A stretch of 64,000 bases of DNA from Aliikangiella marina (GCF_007004765.1 NZ_VIKR01000003.1:248001-312000); one strand, 5' to 3'. Shown: positions 17,803 to 27,921, counted from the stretch's first letter. Notes: generated by a model from the letters alone, not told the origin. A program made the numbers and translations.

Positions 17803-19548
17803 ATGCGTTTTCATTCTCTTATTTTTATTCTTCTTCTGCTCTTCTTAACCAAACAAGTTAATGCAGGAGAATCACTTAAGCAAATTATCGATGATCATTT
17901 CGATAAGCAGCTCTCTATGGTCGCTGATGCGTTAGAGCAGTCTGACGAGCAAGCGCTTGCCCAGCTTCCGCCTGAATACCTCGTAAAAGCCAGTTATGCG
18001 GTTGCGGTCAAAGCAGATATTAATTTAACCCTGACCATCACGGATTTGCTCATTGACAAAGCACAAGAAATTAATAATCCCCTGTATGAAGGACAAGCTT
18101 TCTATAACCGAGGAGTGGTCTACGCTCAGGTCGGAAGTCATAGTCTTGCACTTAACTCTTTTTTAACGGCTCTAGCAAGTTTGGAAAATACTCAGAGCGA
18201 AAAAGAAATCGCAAGAATTAAAGGCGCGATAGCGCTGATTTATGTTGAGTTGGGTGAATACAAGCTAGCACAGCCATTTTTTGAAGAGGCGCTAGCATCT
18301 CATACTGAACGTAATGATAAAACCAACTTGACTATCGTCTTGCAAAATCAAGGATTCATGAAAATTCAGCTGGCAGACTTTAGTGCGGCGAAAACTGATC
18401 TTTTAAAGGCGCTGGGGCTTGCTACTGAGTTGGGCGCTCGGCACTACTTTCCTATTTTGTATAAAAATTTAGGCATCATCGAAACCCAATTAGGGAATAC
18501 TGATGGCGCAAGTCATTATTTCAATCAGGCCTTAAATGAGTCCGACGCAACCAATTTAAAACACTACAAGAGCGAAATCTTGCGTGAGTACGCTAAGTTA
18601 GAAATGTCGAACAATAATTTAGCTGCAGCACGCGAAAAACTAGTGACTTCGTTTGAAATAGCGCAAGAGTTCGAATTAAAAAAACAGATCCGTAATAATT
18701 TTCAGGTACTCGCTGAGCTTGAAGTGAAGAGTGATAATTACAAAGCGGCTTATATTGCTAAAGAGAGAGCGATTGAAGTCTCGGATACGATGGGCGAATC
18801 GCAAATAGCAGTGGCGTTATCTCGGCTTGACCGGTATACCACACAGCTGAAAGAGCAAAATAAACGACTGGTGTTAGAGCAGGAGAAAAAGATCGCCGCT
18901 TTAGCGGCAGAGAGAGAGCAAGCAATAAGAAACCTTTTAATTGCGATTGCGGTGATTGCGATTATGTTTGTTTTCTATTTTTTCCGTCGCTTCAGCGACA
19001 CCAACAGACAAGCAGTACATTTTGAAAAACAAAGCAAGATTGACCCTTTGACTGGTGTATGGAATCGGCGAGCAGGAGAAGAGCAATTAACCAGACTGTG
19101 TAAACGAGAGGGGCAAGCAGTTAAAGTCTTCTCGATAGCGATGTTGGATATTGATCATTTTAAAAGAGTTAACGATGAATATGGCCATGATGTAGGAGAC
19201 CAAGTGATTATTGCGATTTGCGAAATCATTCAGACGAGCTTACGACCTGCGGATATGCTTTGTCGCTGGGGAGGCGAGGAATTTATCATTATTTGGGATA
19301 GTTTCGATTCGACTTTAGCTTATGACATTAGTGAGCGAATAAGAGAGAAAATCGCGACTACCGAAATCGAGCCGACGGGCTCAATGACAGTGAGTATTGG
19401 TATTTCGACTTTTGATCAAGATGATGTCTACGAGCTCATCAAGCGGGGGGACCAAGCGCTGTATCACGCGAAGCATTTAGGAAGAAACCAAGTCGTTATT
19501 AAAAAGAAACCACAAGAAAATCTCCGAGTTTCTGGCGGTCTGAATTAA
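17803..19548 (+). CDS. TPR-containing diguanylate cyclase
   Basis: The 581-residue protein has a signal sequence or first helix (LIFILLLLFLTKQVNAG), then periplasmic tetratricopeptide-like repeats at about 60-340. A helix lies at about 379-395, and a cytoplasmic GGDEF domain follows from about 415. The active-site motif is RWGGEEFIIIW (GGEEF) near residue 489, with DIDHFKRVNDEYGHDVGD upstream, so it should make cyclic di-GMP. The TPR part probably senses a periplasmic protein or ligand. A TonB receptor gene is divergent. No clear ribosome-binding site precedes the ATG. Confidence 0.92.
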   Translation: MRFHSLIFILLLLFLTKQVNAGESLKQIIDDHFDKQLSMVADALEQSDEQALAQLPPEYLVKASYAVAVKADINLTLTITDLLIDKAQEINNPLYEGQAFYNRGVVYAQVGSHSLALNSFLTALASLENTQSEKEIARIKGAIALIYVELGEYKLAQPFFEEALASHTERNDKTNLTIVLQNQGFMKIQLADFSAAKTDLLKALGLATELGARHYFPILYKNLGIIETQLGNTDGASHYFNQALNESDATNLKHYKSEILREYAKLEMSNNNLAAAREKLVTSFEIAQEFELKKQIRNNFQVLAELEVKSDNYKAAYIAKERAIEVSDTMGESQIAVALSRLDRYTTQLKEQNKRLVLEQEKKIAALAAEREQAIRNLLIAIAVIAIMFVFYFFRRFSDTNRQAVHFEKQSKIDPLTGVWNRRAGEEQLTRLCKREGQAVKVFSIAMLDIDHFKRVNDEYGHDVGDQVIIAICEIIQTSLRPADMLCRWGGEEFIIIWDSFDSTLAYDISERIREKIATTEIEPTGSMTVSIGISTFDQDDVYELIKRGDQALYHAKHLGRNQVVIKKKPQENLRVSGGLN

Positions 19549-19791
19549 CGCTTAATGTCAAATACCATGAAACGCTTCGTCTGGTGAGTTTGTTTGTCTA
19601 GCAATTATCTATCTTCTCAAGGTTTCACGAGAATATCTGGCATAGCGTTTTTAAACGGTAAATAGCGGTTTGTCGCGTTGCTTTTCTCCAATCAAGCGCT
19701 TAAGTCGAATTTGTTTACATTCTGATGGCTGTCAATTTTGGCAGATTTGATTACAATCAAGACACTCAAAAAATACCTTAGGGCTAATAAC

Positions 19792-20907
19792 ATGAATATC
19801 AGAAAGACTATCGCTAAGCGTATCGCACCGATTTTCCTTGTAATCCCATTTTCGATTGTTGCGAGTGAAAAAGCGCAACAATATGAAGTCGAAACAGTTG
19901 TTACCGGTGTGGCGATTCCGTGGGGCATGACCCAGGTGGCTGACGGCAAACTATTGATTACCGACCGCAGTGGAACTTTGTATCTTGCTGATCCATCGAA
20001 TGACAGTAAAGTTGAAGTGTCTGGATTACCGAAAGTTTCCGCACGTGGACAGGGTGGGTTGTTAGACGTAGAGCTGCACCCTGATTATAAGAACAATGGT
20101 TGGATTTATTTTTCCTACGCAAGTCCCGAGGGTGAAGGTAAAGGTGATAATACTGCGATTATTCGTGCAAAACTCAAGGGTACAAAGCTAGAAAACGTTG
20201 AAACCGTTTATAAAGCATCCCCTAACTCAACCAGAAAACATCACTACGGAAGTCGAATCGAATTCGATAACGAAGGCTATTTATACTTTACTATCGGCGA
20301 CCGCGGCGAACGTGATGTCACTCCGCAAGATTTAACTGTGGACGGAGGAAAAGTCTACCGCATTCATGATGATGGTAAAATTCCCGCGGACAACCCATTC
20401 GTTAATACTAAGGGAGCGAAGCCGGCGACTTATTCCTATGGTCATCGAAATCCACAAGGCATGGGGCTCAACCCTCAAACGGGAAAAATTTGGGTACATG
20501 AACATGGACCCAAGGGAGGGGATGAAATCAATGTTGTCGCAAAAGGAAAAAACTATGGTTGGCCGGTGATTAGTTATGGCGTCAACTACAGCGGAACTAA
20601 GTTCACTGATATCACCGAGAAAGAAGGTATGGAACAGCCAGCTTGGTATTGGGTTCCGTCTATCGCACCTTCCGGAATGGCCTTTGTGACGAGTGACAAG
20701 TATCCAACCTTGAAAGGACAGTTATTAATTGGCTCATTAAAATTTGGCACTCTGGTTGCCGCTCAAATTGACGGAGACACAGTGAAATCTGAGTCAATCA
20801 TCGTTGACAATTTAACGCGAATTCGCAATGTTCAGCAGTTGGCTGATGGTTACATTTATATCGCAACCGATATGAATAAAATTGTCCGACTGAAACCTAA
20901 ATCCTGA
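19792..20907 (+). CDS. PQQ-dependent sugar dehydrogenase (glucose/sorbosone dehydrogenase family)
   Basis: The start at 19792 gives a proper signal peptide (MNIRKTIAKRIAPIFLVIPF, cleavage near IVAS-EKA); an upstream ATG at 19738 would add 18 residues before it. The 371-residue mature-type protein is a six-bladed propeller of the GSDH family: VVTGVAIPWGMTQ, GQGGLLDVELHPDY, HHYGSRIEFD, YSYGHRNPQGM and HGPKGGDEIN are characteristic. The family oxidises aldose sugars in the periplasm with PQQ. Whether this member makes or only binds PQQ from outside cannot be told here; no pqq genes are in the window. Confidence 0.88.
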   Translation: MNIRKTIAKRIAPIFLVIPFSIVASEKAQQYEVETVVTGVAIPWGMTQVADGKLLITDRSGTLYLADPSNDSKVEVSGLPKVSARGQGGLLDVELHPDYKNNGWIYFSYASPEGEGKGDNTAIIRAKLKGTKLENVETVYKASPNSTRKHHYGSRIEFDNEGYLYFTIGDRGERDVTPQDLTVDGGKVYRIHDDGKIPADNPFVNTKGAKPATYSYGHRNPQGMGLNPQTGKIWVHEHGPKGGDEINVVAKGKNYGWPVISYGVNYSGTKFTDITEKEGMEQPAWYWVPSIAPSGMAFVTSDKYPTLKGQLLIGSLKFGTLVAAQIDGDTVKSESIIVDNLTRIRNVQQLADGYIYIATDMNKIVRLKPKS

Positions 20908-20950
20908 TCGATTGTGCCAGATTCGCACTACGCGATTAAAAAAATGTTGA

Positions 20951-20978
20951 AAAAGGCTAACTAACTTAGCCTTTTTTA
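20951..20978 (+). terminator. Rho-independent terminator after the sugar dehydrogenase gene
   Basis: AAAAGGCTAA and TTAGCCTTTT form a 10-bp stem around a five-base loop, ending in a T-run, 43 bases after the stop codon. Confidence 0.85.
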
Positions 20979-21104
20979 TTAGTCGGTCGCTTTTGAGAGA
21001 AGTTTCCGGTAAATTGCTTAATCCCTTACGTCGAATTTCCGATATTACTGACGCCGACTAACCCGCGTATGGTAATTACAAATAAAAAATAAAGGAGAGG
21101 ATAC

Positions 21105-23045
21105 ATGAATAAACGAGGAGCATTTTGGGTATCGCTGCCACTGACTATTGCGTTAGTTAGCGGATGTACCGATTCGCCGGCGCCCAGTCAAGATACTAAG
21201 ACTGAAACCAAGGTTGAAGCGCCAAAAGTCGCTAGCGTCGTCCACAAACAATACAGTGCAGCGGACTTCTTTAAGACAACGAGCGTTTTTGGATCGTCAA
21301 TTAATGCTGATGGCACTGCGGTTTTAGTCAGCAGCGACGAAAGCGGCGTATTTAACGCCTATCGCTATCCATTGGATGGAAGCAAGCCGACTCAGCTCAC
21401 GCAATCAACAACGGATACGATTTTTGGTGTTAGTTGGTTCCCTAAAGATGATCGAATTATTTACACTGCGGATCAAGGCGGTAATGAACTCAATCATGTA
21501 TACGTGCGAGAGTTAGATGGAACCGTCAAGGATTTAACACCGGGTGAAAACCTCAAAGCGCAATTCGCCGGTTGGAGTAAAGATGAAAAGTATTTTTACG
21601 TCACGACTAATGAAAGAGATCCGAAAGGCTTTGATTTGTATCGTTATCAAATCGATGGTTACCAACGAGAACTCGTTTATCAAAATAATGATAATTGGGG
21701 GGTCGAAGAAGTCAGTCCAGATGGTAAATGGTTGGTGTTAAATCATACCGTTACTAATGCTGACTCTAATTTGTATTTGGTTGATTTGACTTCAGATGAG
21801 AAGAAGCCGAATTTAATCACCCCGCACGAGGGTAGTGTGAGTCACGGTAGCTATACCTTTACCCCTGATAGTCAGATGTTGATTTACGCAACTAATGAGC
21901 ATGGAGAATATAATCAAGCTTGGAGCCTGAATATTGCTGATGGCACCAAGAAAATGTATTACTCGGCGAACTGGGATGTATCGTTTGTTTATTACTCACA
22001 CGATGGTAAATATCGTGTTGTTGGTATCAATGATGACGCACAAACTAAACTCGATATTGCTGAAGTGGCCACTGGCAAAAGCATCGAGTTACCAGAAATA
22101 CCTGCGGGTGATTTGAGGGGCGTTAATTTCTCACGAGATGGGAAAAATATGGTCTTCTATATTAACTCTGATACTTCGCCCTCAAACCTGTTCAGTTATC
22201 AGTTGGGATCTTCAGAGGTTAAAAGACTAACCCAAACACTTAATCCTGATATGGATGAAAGTCATCTTGTAGCCAGTGAAGTGGTTCGATTTAAGAGTTT
22301 TGATGAGTTGGTTGTTCCTGGACTGCTTTATAAACCCAAAGGGGCAAGCGCAGATAACAAAGTACCCGCTTTAGTTTGGGTTCACGGTGGTCCTGGTGGA
22401 CAATCACGTAAAGGCTATCGCGCTGCGCTTCAGCATTTAATTAATCACGGCTATGCAATATTTGCGGTCAATAACCGAGGCTCTTCTGGTTATGGTAAAA
22501 CTTTTTTCCACCTGGATGATAAAAAGCATGGTGAGGACGATCTCCAAGATATTGTTTATGGTAAGAAGCATTTGCAGACCCTTGATTGGGTAGATGGCGA
22601 GCGGATCGGAATCATCGGCGGCAGTTATGGTGGTTATATGACGATGGCAGGTATGACCTTCACCGATGAATTTAAAGTCGGCATTAATATTTTTGGTGTG
22701 ACTAATTGGGAGCGAACTTTAAAAAGTATTCCACCTTGGTGGGAGAGCTTTAAAAAGTATTTGTATGATGAAATGGGTGATCCAGCAACCGATGCCGATA
22801 GACATCGCGCGATTTCGCCATTGTTTCATGCCGAGCGCATCAAAAATCCGGTGTTAGTTGTTCAAGGCGCCAACGACCCTCGAGTTTTACAAATAGAAAG
22901 TGATGAAATGGTCGCTGCTATTAGAAAAAACAATGTACCAGTGGAGTATGTATTGTTTGAAGACGAAGGCCATGGCTTTAGAAAAAGGGTCAATCGAATT
23001 ACTGCTTCAGATGCGTATTTGAAATTTCTTAAGCAATATCTATAA
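21105..23045 (+). CDS. S9-family prolyl oligopeptidase-like peptidase, lipoprotein
   Basis: The 646-residue protein starts with a lipoprotein signal (VSLPLTIALVSGCTD; Cys in LVSGC) and an acidic linker. A beta-propeller of WD40/PD40-type segments follows (about 45-390), then an alpha/beta-hydrolase. The catalytic triad is visible as Ser in GGSYGGYM, Asp in GANDPRV and His in DEGHGF. The family removes dipeptides or cleaves oligopeptides, often after Pro or Ala. It should be anchored facing the periplasm and would degrade peptides made by extracellular proteases. GGAGAGG precedes the ATG. A related gene lies convergently downstream. Confidence 0.93.
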   Translation: MNKRGAFWVSLPLTIALVSGCTDSPAPSQDTKTETKVEAPKVASVVHKQYSAADFFKTTSVFGSSINADGTAVLVSSDESGVFNAYRYPLDGSKPTQLTQSTTDTIFGVSWFPKDDRIIYTADQGGNELNHVYVRELDGTVKDLTPGENLKAQFAGWSKDEKYFYVTTNERDPKGFDLYRYQIDGYQRELVYQNNDNWGVEEVSPDGKWLVLNHTVTNADSNLYLVDLTSDEKKPNLITPHEGSVSHGSYTFTPDSQMLIYATNEHGEYNQAWSLNIADGTKKMYYSANWDVSFVYYSHDGKYRVVGINDDAQTKLDIAEVATGKSIELPEIPAGDLRGVNFSRDGKNMVFYINSDTSPSNLFSYQLGSSEVKRLTQTLNPDMDESHLVASEVVRFKSFDELVVPGLLYKPKGASADNKVPALVWVHGGPGGQSRKGYRAALQHLINHGYAIFAVNNRGSSGYGKTFFHLDDKKHGEDDLQDIVYGKKHLQTLDWVDGERIGIIGGSYGGYMTMAGMTFTDEFKVGINIFGVTNWERTLKSIPPWWESFKKYLYDEMGDPATDADRHRAISPLFHAERIKNPVLVVQGANDPRVLQIESDEMVAAIRKNNVPVEYVLFEDEGHGFRKRVNRITASDAYLKFLKQYL

Positions 23046-23059
23046 GCTAACTATGCTAC

Positions 23060-23088
23060 AAAAAAGCCGGCATTGAGCCGGCTTTTTT
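23060..23088. terminator. Bidirectional terminator between two S9 peptidase genes
   Basis: AAAAAGCCGGC and GCCGGCTTTTTT make a strong GC-rich stem with A- and T-runs on both sides, so it can end both convergent transcripts. Confidence 0.9.
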
Positions 23089-23105
23089 ATTTCTCATGTA
23101 TTCAC

Positions 23106-25031
23106 CTAATTTGCGTTGTTTAAGTGTTTAGCGAGAAATGATTCGATTGCACTAAATGCTTCTAACCGGTTCTTGCTATTACTTAAATAATGATCACCGT
23201 TTTCAAGCTCTATGTAGGTAACTTCTTTGTTTGCGTCTATCAGTTCGTCGTATAAATCTTCGCTTTGTTTCTTTCGAACGACTCGATCTTTTTCACCATG
23301 AATTAGGAGAATAGGGACTTTGATTTTATCAACATGTTTCAAAGGGGAAGTATCCCATAGCTCGTCATAGTCTGAGCCTAACTGTGATTTAGTAATCTCA
23401 TAATTAGTATAGAAACGCGACGATTTAACGAGCGATCTGAGGTTACTAATTCCGGCAAAGCTAATGGCGCATCGATACAACTCTTGATTCTTTATCACGC
23501 CCATCAGAGCGGCGTATCCGCCGTAGCTTGCGCCAACGATGCATACTTTATCTGGGTCTGCGATTCCTTTTTTGATGAGCCATTTAGCACCATCCTCAAC
23601 GTCATCCTGCATTGCTTTCCCCCAGTTTTGCAAACCCATAGCCATGAAGTCATGACCATATCCTGAAGAGCCTCTAAAATTCATTTGCAGCACCGCATAG
23701 CCCCTACTCGAGAGAAATTGAGTCCAATAATCGAACCCATCGCTATCAAAGCTGATGGGGCCACCATGAGGAAATACAACTGTAGGGAAACTTTTACCTT
23801 TTATATGCTTCGGAAGGGTCAAGAAGCCTTCAATTGTCAAACCGTCTCTAGCTTGGTAGGAAATTGTTTGAACTTGATTGAGTATTTCTGGGGTTAATTT
23901 CTCATACCGATATGCAATTGCTTCGATAGACTTTTTCTTTTGGTCTCCCAGAATGTAAATACCGGGCTCCGTTGTGCTCGTTGCAAGAGCAATATATTTA
24001 CTTTCGTCTTCGCTAAATCCAGTGATAAGATTCTCCGTATCAGGAAGTGCGTTATCTAGCATTGTCTGCAAGTTCTTATACTTTTTATCCCAGTAGAATG
24101 AGCCGACTCCTATGACTTCGCCGGTTTTTTCAGACCGCCGTAAAGCACCCGTAATGTCGTAATTGGGGTCAGAATGAACGAGTGTTTTAATGAGCTTTGG
24201 CTGGCTTATATCTGTTTTAAAAATAGCATCTTTACCTTTATATAGCGCTTTCACAAATAAAAACCTGGCATCTTGAGAGAAACCCAGAGGCCAAACCATA
24301 TCATCACTAAATGCTTCGAATTCCCAGAGTTTCTTCCAGCGGTGGGGATCATTCGCATCATGTAAGTTTATTCGATAAGTCGTATCTTCCAGTTCAACAC
24401 TTATTCTGATTCGATGTTGTTGGTCGGTCATCCAGTCTATAATATTTTTCTCGGCACCTTTAATTATCGCCGTCTTGCCGTCTCGAGAGAGACTGACTTT
24501 AACGACCGCGGGCTCGCTACTATTTTCAAAGCCTCGTAAAGAGAGCAATAGATGGTTAGGGTCTTTAGGCAAGTAATCAATAACTCGAGTTTGTATTTGT
24601 GGAACATACCCCATGCGTTTAAAGAAGCTAGGCGGGACGACGCTTTGAGTCTTTCCGGTGTTGAGATCTAAATTGAGAAGTCTAGTCTCTATCGTGGGGG
24701 TACCTGTTCTCATATCAGCAAATCGAGTGCTTATCAGAAGGTTCTCGTTGCCTTTCCAATGTATATCAGTAATTGTGTATTTAATGTTTTCAACGAAAAC
24801 AGGGTAAGATTTTTTTCCTGACTCAATATCAAGTAGGTTAATTGCTGTTCCATTTTTATCTTTACTGTTGACTCGTATTAACGAAGCCACTTTCTTTCCG
24901 TTTGGGGATAGTTTGACATTGCTTACATCAGGTAGACTCGCAAATAATTCGACGGATAAGTTTGAGCCGTGAACAAACTGAGTCAAAAATAGCAGGGCTG
25001 ATGCCAATACAGCTTTGAACGTAGAATTCAT
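23106..25031 (-). CDS. S9-family peptidase, exported
   Basis: The 641-residue protein has a signal peptide (FKAVLASALLFLTQFVHG) and an N-terminal propeller containing LPDVSNVKLSPNGKKVASL. The C-terminal hydrolase has GGPISFDSDG, NFRGSSGYGHDF, the nucleophile GASYGGYAAL, HGEKDRVV (Asp) and ENGDHYLS (His). It resembles acylaminoacyl-peptidase / prolyl oligopeptidase enzymes of the periplasm. It is as long as the convergent S9 gene at 21105 but differs in its N-terminus (no lipobox), so the two are distant paralogues rather than a recent duplication. No strong ribosome-binding site is seen before the ATG. Confidence 0.92.
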   Translation of the reverse strand: MNSTFKAVLASALLFLTQFVHGSNLSVELFASLPDVSNVKLSPNGKKVASLIRVNSKDKNGTAINLLDIESGKKSYPVFVENIKYTITDIHWKGNENLLISTRFADMRTGTPTIETRLLNLDLNTGKTQSVVPPSFFKRMGYVPQIQTRVIDYLPKDPNHLLLSLRGFENSSEPAVVKVSLSRDGKTAIIKGAEKNIIDWMTDQQHRIRISVELEDTTYRINLHDANDPHRWKKLWEFEAFSDDMVWPLGFSQDARFLFVKALYKGKDAIFKTDISQPKLIKTLVHSDPNYDITGALRRSEKTGEVIGVGSFYWDKKYKNLQTMLDNALPDTENLITGFSEDESKYIALATSTTEPGIYILGDQKKKSIEAIAYRYEKLTPEILNQVQTISYQARDGLTIEGFLTLPKHIKGKSFPTVVFPHGGPISFDSDGFDYWTQFLSSRGYAVLQMNFRGSSGYGHDFMAMGLQNWGKAMQDDVEDGAKWLIKKGIADPDKVCIVGASYGGYAALMGVIKNQELYRCAISFAGISNLRSLVKSSRFYTNYEITKSQLGSDYDELWDTSPLKHVDKIKVPILLIHGEKDRVVRKKQSEDLYDELIDANKEVTYIELENGDHYLSNSKNRLEAFSAIESFLAKHLNNAN

Positions 25032-25168
25032 GAGATTTTAAACCGTTAATTATAATAATTTACTGATTGCTACCGATACCCTTGGGGTTTGTAAGGGAAG
25101 CAATGAATTTTGTCGGCAATAGAGTAAATCAATTTGCCATAGTTGGAAAGATTCTGCGTTGGGTTTAG

Positions 25169-26437
25169 TTAGCTATTGGCTTCCTCCTCATCTTCAGATT
25201 TCTCAGCAATGGGTTCGAGTGATAGCCCTCCGCTCGCAGCTTTTCGCTCTGGCGGCTTTTCCATCAGTTTAGGTGGTGGGGGTTTTGCTTGAGACGCCGC
25301 GTTCTCAGGTGAGGCAGCCGTTCTAGTTTGGCTGGCGGGAGTCGTTCTGGCTGCCGGTTGGCTGGATTGACCTTTTTTCTCGCCGGATAGGCGAATTTTT
25401 AAAGCGAGGTTATTTTTCGAGTCGGCATTTTTAAGGGCTTCTTCTTGGCTTATCTTGCCTGATAAATATAAGTTGTAGAGTGCGGTATCGAAAGTCTGCA
25501 TGCCCTGATTTTCAGATTTATGCATGACTTCTTTTATTTCATCGATACTTCCTTTTTTAATTAAGTCGCAAACTCTGGGTGTCCCTAGTAGGATTTCAAC
25601 CGCGGCACATCGTTTGCCATCAACCGTGGGAATTAAACGCTGTGAAACAAAAGCCTGTAAATTCAAAGAGAGATCCAGGAATAATTGTTTGTGGCGCTCC
25701 TCCGGAAAAAAGTTGACGACCCTGTCGAGTGCTTGGTTCGCGTTGTTCGCATGTAAAGTGGAGATGCAGAGGTGTCCCGTTTCAGCAAAAGCTAAAGCGT
25801 GCTCCATTGTTTCCGCATCTCGGATCTCACCGATGAGAATCACATCTGGCGCTTGTCTTAAAGTATTCTTTAAAGCATCTTCATAACTCTCGGTATCAAC
25901 ACCAACTTCTCGTTGATTGATGATCGATTTTTTATGCTTATGAACAAATTCTACAGGGTCCTCAATGGTGATGATGTGCCCTGATGAATTAGAGTTGCGA
26001 TAATCGATCAAGGCTGCCAGTGAGGTCGATTTACCCGATCCCGTGCCTCCAACGAATAAAATTAAACCCCGCTTTTGCATGATTAGTTTTGGTAATATTT
26101 CTGGCATGTCCAAATCACGCCAGTTCGGAATATCCACCTTGATGGAGCGGATGACCATTGATACTTGGTTTCGTTGCTGGAAAATGTTGACTCTGAATCG
26201 GCCGACATCAGGATAAGAAATCGCAAGATTCATCTCTGGACGATGTTCAAACTCCTCGATTTGCTCCTTGTCCATCAGCTCATAGGCCATTAATTTGATT
26301 TCTCCGGGCTGCATAATTTTCTTGTCGACAGCGAGTAGGCGACCATGAAATTTTGCGCTAGGCGGTGCTCCGGTTGAGAGAAATAAATCAGAGCCGTCTT
26401 TTTCTGCGAGTATCCGAAGGTAATCTTTAAGCACCAT
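25169..26437 (-). CDS. pilU: Type IV pilus retraction ATPase PilU/PilT, with Pro-rich tail
   Basis: The protein is a hexameric ATPase that helps depolymerise type IV pili for twitching. Motifs: Walker A GGTGSGKST, the Asp box, Walker B LIGEIRDAETM and the His box LCISTLHANNA. The N-terminus GSDLFLSTGAPPSAKFHG and the EMNLA segment are closer to PilU than PilT. PilU is usually about 370-380 residues; this one has 422, with an added tail of about 70 residues rich in Pro, Ala and Ser ending in an acidic stretch (SEDEEEANS). No PilT lies beside it, which is where pilT is often found, so the choice of PilU is likely rather than certain. Confidence 0.87.
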   Translation of the reverse strand: MVLKDYLRILAEKDGSDLFLSTGAPPSAKFHGRLLAVDKKIMQPGEIKLMAYELMDKEQIEEFEHRPEMNLAISYPDVGRFRVNIFQQRNQVSMVIRSIKVDIPNWRDLDMPEILPKLIMQKRGLILFVGGTGSGKSTSLAALIDYRNSNSSGHIITIEDPVEFVHKHKKSIINQREVGVDTESYEDALKNTLRQAPDVILIGEIRDAETMEHALAFAETGHLCISTLHANNANQALDRVVNFFPEERHKQLFLDLSLNLQAFVSQRLIPTVDGKRCAAVEILLGTPRVCDLIKKGSIDEIKEVMHKSENQGMQTFDTALYNLYLSGKISQEEALKNADSKNNLALKIRLSGEKKGQSSQPAARTTPASQTRTAASPENAASQAKPPPPKLMEKPPERKAASGGLSLEPIAEKSEDEEEANS

Positions 26438-26540
26438 AAACTATTCCGTAGTGGCCAGTGAGATAAGGTCTATCCAGAGTATAGACAAATTCCCCAGCTT
26501 TATGAGTTTGAATAACTGAATAATTAAAATGGTAGGATAT

Positions 26541-26568
26541 CTGGTAAACATTAAAGGTTGTTTACCAG
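26541..26568. repeat. Perfect inverted repeat between yhbY and pilU
   Basis: CTGGTAAAC and GTTTACCAG pair over 9 bp around a 10-base loop, about 15 bases past the yhbY stop. No T-run follows on the minus strand. It may end or process the yhbY message, or be an operator in front of pilU. Confidence 0.45.
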
Positions 26569-26583
26569 ACTTTAAGAATGTAA

Positions 26584-26883
26584 TTAACTTTTAGGTAGCG
26601 GGATTTTGGCTTCTTTACTGCGTTTGAATAGCGTGACGATATGACCCACCAGCTGAACTTGGGTGGAGCCTGTTCTCTGGGTGATAAGATTAATCATTTC
26701 ATTTCGGTCTTCACGTTCTTCTGTGCGAATTTTTACTTTGATCAACTCGTGGATCTCTAATGCATTCTTTATTTCGTCAACGACACCTTGAGTGAGTCCT
26801 TTATCCCCAATGATAACGACGGGTTTTCGCTCATGGGCTAAACTTCGTAGATGGCGTATTTGTTTGTTTGTGTATTTGCTCAT
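26584..26883 (-). CDS. yhbY: Ribosome-assembly RNA-binding protein YhbY
   Basis: The 99-residue protein is a single CRM-type RNA-binding domain: LRSLAHERKPVVIIGDKGLT, then HELIKVKI and VQLVGHIVTLFKRSK. It binds the large ribosomal subunit precursor. I chose the ATG at 26883 (MSKYTNKQIRHLRSLAH) because it matches the family start; an ATG at 26934 would add 17 hydrophobic residues not found in the family. The gene is divergent from rlmE, the usual arrangement in gammaproteobacteria. Confidence 0.92.
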   Translation of the reverse strand: MSKYTNKQIRHLRSLAHERKPVVIIGDKGLTQGVVDEIKNALEIHELIKVKIRTEEREDRNEMINLITQRTGSTQVQLVGHIVTLFKRSKEAKIPLPKS

Positions 26884-27128
26884 GTTTTGGCAATTGATTA
26901 GTAGTCGTATTGAAAGATTGAATAAGTTTAACATTTTTTAAAGAAGTTTGAGATAATAGTCGACCGTTTCTTGGCTAAAGTCCCGATTAGTGGTGAAAGG
27001 TGCCGCTTCACAACCTATCAAGGGCGTGACAGAAGACTGTAAGTGGGTGAATGTTAGCCTCACTCGATTTATACCCAAAGCGTATTTGTTAGACGTTTTT
27101 TGACTCAATAGAATTAATTGGCTGGTTT

Positions 27129-27749
27129 ATGGCAAAAAGTAAAAGCAGTAAAGGGTGGCTAAAAGAGCATTTTGATGACCCATACGTGAAACGCTCCCAG
27201 GAGGAGGGAGTGCGATCGCGAGCCGTCTATAAGCTTGAAGAGTTGGACCAAAAAGACAAGTTGTTAAAACCAGGTATAACGATGGTTGACTTGGGGGCAG
27301 CACCAGGCGGTTGGTCAGAGTATGCCGCAAAAAAAGTCGGTCCAAAAGGTAAGATAATCGCTACTGATATTCTTCACATGGACTATTTAGACGGTGTAGA
27401 GTTTATCCAAGGCGACTTTAGGGAAGACGAGGTGTTAGACGCAATTTTGACGGCGATGGGAAATGATAAAGCAGACCTTGTTATTTCCGATATGGCCCCC
27501 AATATAAGTGGCGTTGGTGCGATTGATCAACCGGCCTCAATGTATCTAGTGGATTTAGCCCTTGATTTGGCTCGGCAGATCCTAAAGCCCGGTGGAAATT
27601 TTCTGGTGAAAGTCTTCCAAGGAGAGGGATTTGATCAATATAAACAGGAAGTTAACCAAAGTTTTAAGGTAGTGAAAGTCCGCAAACCCAAGGCTTCGCG
27701 GCCGAGATCGAGAGAAGTTTACATCTTCGGTCAAGGCTATAAAGGATAA
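27129..27749 (+). CDS. rlmE: 23S rRNA 2'-O-ribose U2552 methyltransferase RlmE (FtsJ/RrmJ)
   Basis: The enzyme methylates U2552 in the A-loop of 23S rRNA late in assembly of the large subunit. The 206-residue sequence has the SAM-binding motif [15 protein letters not shown] and the K-D-K-E catalytic tetrad in [27 protein letters not shown] and SREVY. Length is normal. It is followed after 172 bases by ftsH, as in Escherichia coli. Both belong to the heat-shock response there, but I could not identify a heat-shock promoter by eye. Confidence 0.97.
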   Translation: MAKSKSSKGWLKEHFDDPYVKRSQEEGVRSRAVYKLEELDQKDKLLKPGITMVDLGAAPGGWSEYAAKKVGPKGKIIATDILHMDYLDGVEFIQGDFREDEVLDAILTAMGNDKADLVISDMAPNISGVGAIDQPASMYLVDLALDLARQILKPGGNFLVKVFQGEGFDQYKQEVNQSFKVVKVRKPKASRPRSREVYIFGQGYKG

Positions 27750-27921
27750 ATGTTAAACTTTTAGGCCAATAGCGCGATAAACTACACATCAGGAAACAAT
27801 TGATAGTTTCTATTGATTTTAATTATTGGGCCAAAAGACCCATAATATACGTATATTAGTTAGTAGAGTAGCAGGCTTGTATTCTGCTAACGGTAATTTC
27901 GGATAAATAGAGGATGTTCCT

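Noticed and set aside
21105-25031. Recent duplication of an S9 peptidase gene
   Set aside because: The two convergent S9 genes differ in N-terminus, propeller sequence and active-site surroundings, so they are distant paralogues, not a fresh copy.
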